Assembly: GCA_039917615.1 (NCBI GenBank)
Contig: JBDSJD010000029.1
Span: forward strand, 1 to 64,000
Direction: 5' to 3'
From: ZC4RG30 sp039917615
Lineage (GTDB): Bacteria > Pseudomonadota > Gammaproteobacteria > Steroidobacterales > Steroidobacteraceae
Length of the DNA: 64,000 nt
The position numbers and the translations under genes are program-made. The notes beneath the pieces were generated by a model. It saw nothing but the letters and a program-made list of their open reading frames with translations, was not told the DNA's origin and searched no databases. Each line of letters opens with the position of its first letter. The stretch's first letter is position 1. Shown one piece after another: positions 57,609 through 64,000 of the stretch.

Positions 57609-57986
57609 ATGCCCCAACCCAAACTGACGCGATTGGAGCTGCGGATCATGGAGGCACTTTGGCTGCAGGGCGCCGCGTCGGTCCGTGAGATTCAGGAAGC
57701 GCTACCCTCAAAAAGCCGTCCCGCGTACACCACCGTGCAGACGGTGCTGACACGGCTTGAAGCCAAGAGCGTCGTGCGGCGCGCGAAGAAAATCAGCAAT
57801 GCGCATATTTATGAGGCCGTGATCACTCGGGGCGCGGAGCAGCGTCGGCTGGTGGATGATCTGCTTGCCTTCTTTGGCGGGCGCGCCGCGCCGCTGATGT
57901 CACACTTGATCGAGTCGGGCCAGCTGACGCTGAAGGATGTGGAAGAGGCACGGAAGGCCTTGAGGAAGGGAGAAAAGGATGAATGA
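57609..57986 (+). CDS. BlaI/MecI/CopY family transcriptional repressor
   Basis: A 125-residue winged-helix repressor: MPQPKLTRLELRIMEALWLQGAASVREIQEALP, SRPAYTTVQTVLTRLEAKSVVRR (recognition helix region) and a C-terminal dimerisation helix with FFGGRAAPLMSHLIESGQLT. BlaI proteins are cut by a BlaR1-type M56 protease on signal. The next gene overlaps by 8 bases and encodes exactly such an M56 protein, forming an inducible repressor-protease pair. The substrate genes controlled besides itself are not visible. Confidence 0.92.
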   Translation: MPQPKLTRLELRIMEALWLQGAASVREIQEALPSKSRPAYTTVQTVLTRLEAKSVVRRAKKISNAHIYEAVITRGAEQRRLVDDLLAFFGGRAAPLMSHLIESGQLTLKDVEEARKALRKGEKDE

Positions 57987-60720
57987 GTCCTCCTTGTCCG
58001 GGCTTGCCATACTGGTAAATCACCTCTGGCAGTCCACGCTGTTTGCAGTCGCGATCGGTGGGCTCACTCTATTGCTGCGCCGGAACAGCGCCCGGGTGCG
58101 CTACTGGCTGTGGCTTGCCGCTTCGTTGAAGTTTCTCGTGCCGTTCGCCCTGCTGGCGGCGCTGGGCACACTGATTCCGTGGCACCCGGTGGCGAGTGAA
58201 CAGGGAGTTCAGGGACGAGTGATCCTGAATATTGCGGGCACTATTACTGCTCCGATGGCGATTGATATGCCATTTCCTTATGTGCCTTCGGAAGGTGCTC
58301 CCCGCACTCCTGATGGACCACTACCTCTGATCATGGTGTTTGCTGCATGGGCCTTGGGCGCAGCACTCGTGTCCCTGCGCTGGTTGTTGCGCTGGCTGGA
58401 TATCCGGCGCGCACTGAGGAACTCAGCCGTGATGTTGGGTCTCGATTTCCCGGCACCCGTGCGTGTCACGACGACGCAGCTCGAACCCGGAGTCGTCGGA
58501 GTCTTCCGGCCGACCCTGCTGCTGCCCGCAGGAATTGACCAACGCCTGACGCCTGAACAGATGCGTGCGGTACTGGCGCACGAGCGCTGCCACCTGCTCT
58601 GGCGCGACAACTTCACCGCCTCGCTGCACATGCGGGTGGAAATCTTGTTCTGGTTCTACCCGCTGGTCTGGTGGATCGGCTCGCGGCTCATTGAAGAACG
58701 AGAACGAGCTTGCGATGAACAGGTGATCCGCGATGGCCACGCTGCGAAAAGTTATGCGGAGGGAATACTCGCGGTCTGCGAGCACTACATTGCATCGCGC
58801 TTACCCTCTGTTTCCGGTGTCAGTGGCGCTGATCTACGCCAACGCATCGAGCGGATCGTAAAAACAACGCGTGCGGTGAAACTGGACGGGCGGAAGAAGT
58901 TCATCCTCGCAACTGTTGTCGGCTGCACGGTGGCAGCGCCAATCGCCGCCGGGATGGTTGCCGGCACTACGTGGCAGGTGCTGTTTTCCCTGAAGCCCTA
59001 CACGGCTGCGATGGTGGAATACTTCGGGTTCACCAACGCAACCCTTGAGTTTTCCACCGAAGCCATGTCGGTCGAGAATCTCGCCGCTTCAACCTGCCCC
59101 GCACCCACCAGCATTGCGGCCGAGCAGCGGCGCAAGGCGCTCGCCGCAATAGCGGCAAAGCTCTCGCCCACTGATGGAGACAAGGTACTGCTGTATGCCG
59201 TTGCCGCGAACAGCACGGCCGACGTGCAACGGCTGCTTGCTGGCGGCGCGCCACGGAAGGGAGACGGTTTCCTGCAATCGAACTCGCTCATGCACATTGC
59301 CGCACAGTTCAGTGAACCGCCGATGCTTGCGGTCCTGGCCAATGCCGGGTTAAGTGTCGATGGCTGGAGTGGGCCTTTCGGTCGGGAGGGAAATGGGCTT
59401 TTGACCAAGACGCCTCTGATGGCCGCGATCTCGGCGGGACGCCGGGACAATGTCACCTGGCTTATCCAGCACGGGGCTGATGTCGACGCCACCAATGAGG
59501 CTGGCTTGTCCGCCCTCATCCCTGCGATGGTCACGTGCAGGGACCAGCAACTGGTCACGCAACTCATTCAGGCCGGAGCCAGGCCAAATGCAAGGGCGCA
59601 GAAGATCGCCGCCTATCTCAAATTCAATCTGAGCGCCCCGGCCGCAACCAACACCGGTGCTCCTGCCAAAGGCAAGAGCCTCATTTACCAGCGAGCCGAA
59701 GCTCTGGCTGAAGCAGTGATTGGTGCTCATGCTGAAGCCGGTATCTGCCCCGGGCGCAACACCGTGATCAGGCAGAAACAGGACAATCTTGCTGCGACGG
59801 TCGCGAGACTTTCCGCCGGAGACGGCGAGAGGGCGCTGCTGTTCGCAGTCATGGCCAACAGCACTGCGGACGTAAGGCGGCTGCTCGCAGAAGGCGCGTC
59901 AAAGACCGGCGACCAGATCTCCCAGCTCTCGCTACTGCATTCCGCCGCACAGTTCGGTGAACCGCCAATGCTGGAAGCGTTGGTGCGCGCGGGTTTCCGT
60001 GTGGAGGATTCAAGTGACGGCGGCACAACGGCACAGCATCTGGCCGCAGTCGAAGGTCAGAAGGAAAACCTGGCCTGGTTGATCCAGCATGGGGCCGATG
60101 TCAACGCACGCAACGAGCAGGGTGCCTCCGTATTGACCTATGCGGCCCTCTGCAAGGACCAGGATCTCATCGACACGCTTATCCGTGCGGGCGCCCGGCC
60201 CGACATGGGCGCCCGCATGGCCGCGGCGAACACGGGCGTAAAACTGCCTCCCAATACCACGCCCGTGCGCGCCGACGAGCTGCTGCAGGGCTGGCGCGTC
60301 CCCACTCAGGTAGAGCTGAACAAGCTCCCGGTCCGCAACAGCTCGCCGACGAAGTATGTTCGGGCCGCGGCGGATCTGGATGGCGATGGCAAACCGGACC
60401 AGGCCGCACTCCTCATCGCTACCGACGAATCCAAGGAAGCGCTGTTCGTGAAACTTTCTTCACACCATCCTGGGGAATGGACATTTGCGGCACATAAATT
60501 CCACAGACCAATGGCTGGTACGATCAGTGGCATTGCTGTCCAGGAGCCCGGCAGAATTCCCAACATGTGCGACAAGGGATACCGGCCCTGCGACCCCGCA
60601 GAACCCCGGCTTATCCTTGAACATCAGGGCATCAACTATTTCGAATTCGAAGGTGCCGCTTCGATCGTCTATTGGGACGGTGCCACCGGAAAATTCAAGC
60701 AGAGCTTCTTTGCCGACTGA
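57979..60720 (+). CDS. BlaR1-like M56 metallopeptidase fused to duplicated ankyrin modules
   Basis: A 913-residue membrane protein. Four membrane segments lie at about 8-32, 45-66, 115-137 and 305-330. The zinc site is HERCH at 201-205 with a third Glu in LIEERERACDEQVI. Instead of a beta-lactam sensor, the C-terminal outside domain holds two similar modules (about 385-540 and 600-745), each a helical start, ALLYAV.NSTADV.RLL, IAAQF.EPPML, WLIQHGADV and L.Q/R.GARP ankyrin-type repeats. A last part at 795-815 has an FG-GAP-like DLDGDGKPDQAAL. It probably cuts BlaI when the ankyrin sensor binds its ligand. Confidence 0.88.
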   Translation: MNESSLSGLAILVNHLWQSTLFAVAIGGLTLLLRRNSARVRYWLWLAASLKFLVPFALLAALGTLIPWHPVASEQGVQGRVILNIAGTITAPMAIDMPFPYVPSEGAPRTPDGPLPLIMVFAAWALGAALVSLRWLLRWLDIRRALRNSAVMLGLDFPAPVRVTTTQLEPGVVGVFRPTLLLPAGIDQRLTPEQMRAVLAHERCHLLWRDNFTASLHMRVEILFWFYPLVWWIGSRLIEERERACDEQVIRDGHAAKSYAEGILAVCEHYIASRLPSVSGVSGADLRQRIERIVKTTRAVKLDGRKKFILATVVGCTVAAPIAAGMVAGTTWQVLFSLKPYTAAMVEYFGFTNATLEFSTEAMSVENLAASTCPAPTSIAAEQRRKALAAIAAKLSPTDGDKVLLYAVAANSTADVQRLLAGGAPRKGDGFLQSNSLMHIAAQFSEPPMLAVLANAGLSVDGWSGPFGREGNGLLTKTPLMAAISAGRRDNVTWLIQHGADVDATNEAGLSALIPAMVTCRDQQLVTQLIQAGARPNARAQKIAAYLKFNLSAPAATNTGAPAKGKSLIYQRAEALAEAVIGAHAEAGICPGRNTVIRQKQDNLAATVARLSAGDGERALLFAVMANSTADVRRLLAEGASKTGDQISQLSLLHSAAQFGEPPMLEALVRAGFRVEDSSDGGTTAQHLAAVEGQKENLAWLIQHGADVNARNEQGASVLTYAALCKDQDLIDTLIRAGARPDMGARMAAANTGVKLPPNTTPVRADELLQGWRVPTQVELNKLPVRNSSPTKYVRAAADLDGDGKPDQAALLIATDESKEALFVKLSSHHPGEWTFAAHKFHRPMAGTISGIAVQEPGRIPNMCDKGYRPCDPAEPRLILEHQGINYFEFEGAASIVYWDGATGKFKQSFFAD

Positions 60721-60747
60721 TCGCGCGACGGTCGAAGCTTTCACGCC

Positions 60748-61722
60748 TTACAGGCAGGCGCGGGCCAGCAGCTCGCAGGAATGCATGCGCGCCGCGTGAT
60801 CGAAAATGGCGCTCGCGACGATCAGTTCGTCGGCTCCGGACGAGGCAATGAATTTCTCCAGCCCTGCACGCACCGCCTGCGGCGAGCCGACGAAGGAACA
60901 GCCGAGGAATCCATCCACCTGTTGCTGCACCTGCGGCGGCAGCGGCTCGATGTGATCCACCGGCGGCGCGATGCGTCCGCGATTACCTGTCACCATTCCG
61001 ATCACCACCTGTTGCAATGATGTGAACAGGCGACGTGCTTCCCTGTCCGTATCCGCAACGATCACATTGACGCCGGCCATGGCGTAGGAACTTGGCAGCT
61101 GCGCCGAAGGCTTGAAGAATTCGCGATACATCCTGAACGCATCGTGCAGCGCAGCCGGCGCGAAATGGGATGCGAACGCATACGGCAGGCCAAACCTTGC
61201 GGCCAGCTGCGCGCCGAACAGGCTGGAGCCGAGAATCCACAGTGGCACGTTTGAATCGGCGCCGGGCACGGCGCGGATGCGTTGTCCGGGCTGCACGGGG
61301 CCGAGCAGCAGCTGCAGTTCGAGCACATCATCCGGAAAGCGTTCGGAAGCAGCAGGCTCGCGTCGCAATGCGCGCCAAGTGTGTCCATCAGTGCCCGGGG
61401 CGCGACCAAGGCCCAAGTCTATGCGACCGGGGAACAAGGCTTCCAGTGTGCCGAACTGCTCGGCAATCACCAGTGGTGAATGGTTCGGCAGCATGATGCC
61501 GCCCGCCCCCACGCGGATACGCCGCGTGGCTGCGGCTACCTGACCGATGACCACTGCGGTGGCGGCGCTGGCGATGCCCGGCATGTTGTGATGCTCGGCC
61601 AGCCAGAAGCGTTCGTAGCCCAGTCTGTCGGCATGACGCGCGTGGTCGAGGGTGTTGCGCAGCGCCTGACCCACGTCGCTTCCCAGCGGCACATGTGCGA
61701 GATCGAGGATAGACAGTTTCAT
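60748..61722 (-). CDS. Luciferase-like FMN-dependent oxidoreductase (TIGR03558 type)
   Basis: A 324-residue LLM-class protein: LSILDLAHVPLGSDVGQAL, YERFWLAEHHNMPGIASAA (key WLAEHHNMPG), VGAGGIMLPNHSPLVIAEQFGTLEALFPGRIDLGLGRAPGTD (key GIMLPNHSPLV, GLGRAPGTD), WILGSSLFGAQLAARFGLPYAFASHF (key GLPYAFASHF) and FVGSPQAVRAGLEKF. TIGR03558 family; reaction unknown. GGAGGAG lies six bases before the ATG. hicB ends 34 bases upstream on the same strand. Confidence 0.9.
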   Translation of the reverse strand: MKLSILDLAHVPLGSDVGQALRNTLDHARHADRLGYERFWLAEHHNMPGIASAATAVVIGQVAAATRRIRVGAGGIMLPNHSPLVIAEQFGTLEALFPGRIDLGLGRAPGTDGHTWRALRREPAASERFPDDVLELQLLLGPVQPGQRIRAVPGADSNVPLWILGSSLFGAQLAARFGLPYAFASHFAPAALHDAFRMYREFFKPSAQLPSSYAMAGVNVIVADTDREARRLFTSLQQVVIGMVTGNRGRIAPPVDHIEPLPPQVQQQVDGFLGCSFVGSPQAVRAGLEKFIASSGADELIVASAIFDHAARMHSCELLARACL

Positions 61723-61756
61723 GGGTATCTCCTCCGGGGGGGGTTCCTGCCCGAAG

Positions 61757-62152
61757 CTATCGCGCAACCTTGACGTTGCGAGCAACGCGCCCCTCTCGCC
61801 TGCCCACCGCTTCCGCCACGTAGACCTGCACCAGAGAATTCAGGCTTACTCCTTCGATTGATGCACGCGAGGTGAGCTTGGCGTGCAACGTGCGCGGCAG
61901 GCGCAACACGAACCTCGACGGGGCTTGGTGTCCCGCACCGGGCTTTGGAAGCGGCTTGCCGTCTTCAATCACGGATTTCATCCAAATGCGAAATGCATTC
62001 CGACCATTCTTGATTGCCTCTTCCGGTGTATCGCCATCGGACATGCAGCCTGGCAAATCCGGGAATGTGATAACGAACCCTCCACCGTCCCCTTTCTTGA
62101 GGGGCTCGACGTTGAATGGATAAGTCTCAAACTTCGGGACGACAATTTTCAA
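61757..62152 (-). CDS. hicB: HicB-family antitoxin
   Basis: A 131-residue antitoxin with the HicB fold (GGGFVITFPDLPGCMSDGDTPEEAIKNGRNAF, key FPDLPGCMSDGDTPEEA) and a C-terminal DNA-binding region (SRFVLRLPRTLHAKLTSRASIEGVSLNSLV, key LRLPRTLHAKLTSRA) of ribbon-helix-helix type. It opens with TTG overlapping the hicA stop (TTGA), so it is coupled to the toxin. Neutralises HicA and probably represses the operon. Confidence 0.9.
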   Translation of the reverse strand: MKIVVPKFETYPFNVEPLKKGDGGGFVITFPDLPGCMSDGDTPEEAIKNGRNAFRIWMKSVIEDGKPLPKPGAGHQAPSRFVLRLPRTLHAKLTSRASIEGVSLNSLVQVYVAEAVGRREGRVARNVKVAR

Positions 62153-62394
62153 GATGTGCCTCGTATTTCATCCACGAACTCAACGAACCTCACGATATAG
62201 ATTGACTTGATTGGCCGCCGGGAGGGCACCGTCAATCGCGTAGCAACTGCGGCATGCGAGAAGACCACGTGACTCCCACCGGATTTTCGAATCGCGATTT
62301 TAAGAGCCCTCGCGACGACCTCCACATCTGCGATCTGCCAATCGGCCCTCGGATTGGCACGCATGGCATCCAGCCGTTTGCTGGCGGCGTTCAT
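62149..62394 (-). CDS. hicA: HicA-family mRNA interferase toxin
   Basis: An 81-residue toxin. The double-stranded RNA-binding-like core has DVEVVARALKIAIRKSGGSHVVFSHA with the catalytic His in GGSHVVF, followed by ATRLTVPSRRPIKSIYIVRFVEFVDE (key VPSRRPIKSIYI). HicA cleaves mRNA. ATG 62394 gives a 25-residue N-terminal extension (MNAASKRLDAMRANPRADWQ) beyond the minimal HicA; an internal start would be closer to the usual 60-residue length. The gap upstream to midA (62395-62557) holds no gene I can support. Confidence 0.83.
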   Translation of the reverse strand: MNAASKRLDAMRANPRADWQIADVEVVARALKIAIRKSGGSHVVFSHAAVATRLTVPSRRPIKSIYIVRFVEFVDEIRGTS

Positions 62395-62557
62395 TCTAGC
62401 TCTAGTATCATGGGCAGTACCACTGCGATGCAGCGACTTGCGCGAGGGGATCATAGCTTCGCCGGGCCGGCGGCCAGCGTCAGGTGCAAATTCAGCGCGA
62501 AAGCATTGAAATTCGCTGGAAGTGCCCCGCAGGGCTATGTTGCGACAAGCATCCCCG

Positions 62558-63715
62558 TTACAGCCGCGCGCAAAGATCCTGCACCCTGAACGCCGCCAAC
62601 GGTGCGTCGAAGCCGCGTCCCAGCGCAATGAACTTGAAGGTCTCGCCCATTTCCGTAGGCATCAGCAGTTGCCGTGCTTCGGCGGCGCGACGGATGCGCG
62701 CGGATTCTTCGGGCGCGGCGGCGATCTCCGCCTCGATGCCCAGACCCAGCAGCGCCCCGGCCTGCGTGCCATAGCCGAGCACGTCGAGACGCGCCGCGTC
62801 TGCTGCTTCTGCCACACGAGTGAAGTCCACCCATGCGGTGATGTCTTCCAGTCCGGGATGCGCGAAGGGATCATCATGCGCGCGCTGCTGATAGTGACAG
62901 CGCAGAGTGCCGCGATTGCGCGCTGTGCTGTAGTACTCATGGCGCGGCAGGCCGTAGTCACTAAAGAGTGCCACGCCGCTCTGCATGGACGCAGTAACTT
63001 CACCGAGCCACGGCAGCAACATCGGACAGAACTCGGATTCGAATCCTTCCGGCATCTCGATCGGCAGCTCCAGCTCTTCGATCTTGCTGACCAATGTCTG
63101 GGCGGCAACTGCATCGTGCCAGGTCAACGCACCAGCCGCGTCAATCACTACGCCCAGCTCGCGCCACGTACCGGCACGCCGCACGAAGCGTTTCACCGGC
63201 AACGCGTCGAGCACCTCGTTGGCGAGCAACGCACCAGCCCACGGCTCGCGTGGTGGAGCATCGAGCCATTCAACGCGCGCCGAAAGTGATGCCGGCAACG
63301 TCGCCAGCAGCCGTTGCTGCCGGTCGCGCAAGTCGGCACTGATTTCGAGAATGCGATAGCGCGCCGGAAAGGTGCCCAGCGACGCCATTGCCGTCAGCGC
63401 ATCGAAGGCCATGCGGCCGCTCCCAGCGCCAAGCTCCAGCACATCGCCCCCGCCCAGCGCCTGCAGCACCTCGACGGCATGACGCGCCAGACAACGACCA
63501 AACAGCGGCGAAATCTCCGGTGCAGTCGTGAAGTCCCCGCCGGCGCCAAGCTTGTGCGCGCCCGCGCTGTAATAGCCCAGGGCAGGCTCGTACAGTACGA
63601 TCTGCATGTAGTCGTCGAAGGGCAGCCAGCCACCGGCCGCTGCGATTCGCTCTCGCAGCAGTCGGTGCATCGCAGCGGCATGTGCGGATTCGTGCAGGGG
63701 CGGCGGCAACGTCAT
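62558..63715 (-). CDS. SAM-dependent methyltransferase, MidA/NDUFAF7 family
   Basis: A 385-residue COG1565 methyltransferase: GWLPFDDYMQIVLYEPALGYYSAG (key MQIVLYEPALGYY), GDFTTAPEISPLFGRCLA, motif I VLELGAGSGRMAFDAL, FPARYRILEISADLRDRQ, LLANEVLDALPVKRF (key NEVLDALPVKRF) and ALFSDYGLPRHEYY. The mitochondrial relative methylates complex I; bacterial function is uncertain. Its start lies 11 bases from the divergent pteridine reductase start. Confidence 0.9.
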   Translation of the reverse strand: MTLPPPLHESAHAAAMHRLLRERIAAAGGWLPFDDYMQIVLYEPALGYYSAGAHKLGAGGDFTTAPEISPLFGRCLARHAVEVLQALGGGDVLELGAGSGRMAFDALTAMASLGTFPARYRILEISADLRDRQQRLLATLPASLSARVEWLDAPPREPWAGALLANEVLDALPVKRFVRRAGTWRELGVVIDAAGALTWHDAVAAQTLVSKIEELELPIEMPEGFESEFCPMLLPWLGEVTASMQSGVALFSDYGLPRHEYYSTARNRGTLRCHYQQRAHDDPFAHPGLEDITAWVDFTRVAEAADAARLDVLGYGTQAGALLGLGIEAEIAAAPEESARIRRAAEARQLLMPTEMGETFKFIALGRGFDAPLAAFRVQDLCARL

Positions 63716-63726
63716 AAGCTCACATC

Positions 63727-64000
63727 ATGGAACAGCTGCTCAGGGACAAGGTAGTACTGATCACCGGGGGCGCGAGACGCGTTGGCGCTGCCATCACGCG
63801 CAAGCTGCATGCCGCGGGTGCCAGCGTGGTGATTCACTACCATCGCTCGGTGGCCGAAGCACAGGCGCTGTCCTCTGAGCTGAATGCATTGCGACCCAGC
63901 TCCACCGCGCCACTGGGTGGCGACCTGCTGGATGTGAAAGTGCTGTCCTCGCTGGTAGAGGCGACAGTAGCGCGCTACGGACATCTGGATATTCTGATCA
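63727..64000 (+). CDS. Pteridine reductase / SDR family, N-terminal fragment
   Basis: The first 91 codons of a short-chain dehydrogenase, cut by the window end. VVLITGGARRVGAAITRKLHAAGASVVIHYH contains the nucleotide-binding TGGARRVG; the Arg-Arg after GGA is typical of pteridine reductases (FolM/PTR1 type) that reduce dihydrobiopterin or dihydrofolate with NADPH. The catalytic YxxxK lies beyond the window, so activity cannot be checked. ATG 63727. Confidence 0.8.
   Translation, partial: MEQLLRDKVVLITGGARRVGAAITRKLHAAGASVVIHYHRSVAEAQALSSELNALRPSSTAPLGGDLLDVKVLSSLVEATVARYGHLDILI

Noticed and set aside
1..64000. CRISPR arrays, insertion sequences, tRNA or rRNA genes, prophage
   Set aside because: No regularly spaced repeats, transposase or integrase motifs, cloverleaf-like sequences or phage structural genes were recognised; the only mobile signs are the intein and the inverted repeats.

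Overview
The window is GC-rich and densely coded, with codon usage and gene families typical of a gammaproteobacterium. The TonB-receptor/YfiR/kinase module, the split NrdJa/NrdJb ribonucleotide reductase, the many secreted quinoprotein-type and DUF-family proteins and the VPxPA-type surface-sorting signal suggest a Steroidobacter/Nevskia/Xanthomonad-like lineage. That placement is inference; there is no rRNA in the window. I see no tRNA, CRISPR array, prophage or insertion sequence, so this is chromosome with small accessory islands.

Layout. 1-8 kb is housekeeping: the proC tail and yggT, an HU-like protein, an esterase-like hydrolase coupled to msrB, htpG behind a sigma-32-like promoter, a 400-bp spacer holding two long inverted repeats, ppnN, an L,D-transpeptidase and an exported cyclophilin. 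9.2-14.4 kb is a tightly packed signalling operon: TonB-dependent receptor, YfiR-like protein, hybrid histidine kinase, response regulator. 14.4-19.4 kb encodes secreted lipoproteins and metalloproteases plus a hemerythrin. 19.4-26.3 kb is a periplasmic redox island: a PQQ propeller enzyme with an N-terminal cytochrome c, a Tat-exported TIM-barrel protein, a propeller protein with a CxxCH motif, and an exported methyltransferase-like protein. 26.3-31.6 kb holds cbpA/cbpM and small exported proteins. 31.9-35.6 kb is a kinase plus a REC-GGDEF-EAL protein. 38.6-40.5 kb has an autoregulated padR pair followed by two gene remnants fused by a deletion. 41.9-45.9 kb is the B12-dependent ribonucleotide reductase operon, whose large subunit carries a homing-endonuclease intein immediately before the radical cysteine. 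46.3-50.7 kb holds an hsp20 gene, an S41 protease, a PF10023 aminopeptidase and cca. 50.7-55.5 kb is a DUF3604/PpiC/HupE cassette with a TIGR02466 oxygenase upstream. 55.7-64 kb contains a surface-sorted protein, parDE, a BlaI repressor with a BlaR1-like M56 protease fused to duplicated ankyrin modules, a luciferase-like oxidoreductase, hicAB, a MidA-family methyltransferase and the start of a pteridine reductase.

The strongest items for follow-up are the NrdJa intein (Ser, not His, before the terminal Asn), the BlaI/M56-ankyrin system with its perfect 32-bp operator, the padR promoter with a perfect operator between -35 and -10, the deletion-fusion scar at 39.9-40.5 kb and the inverted-repeat spacer at 4.7-5.0 kb.
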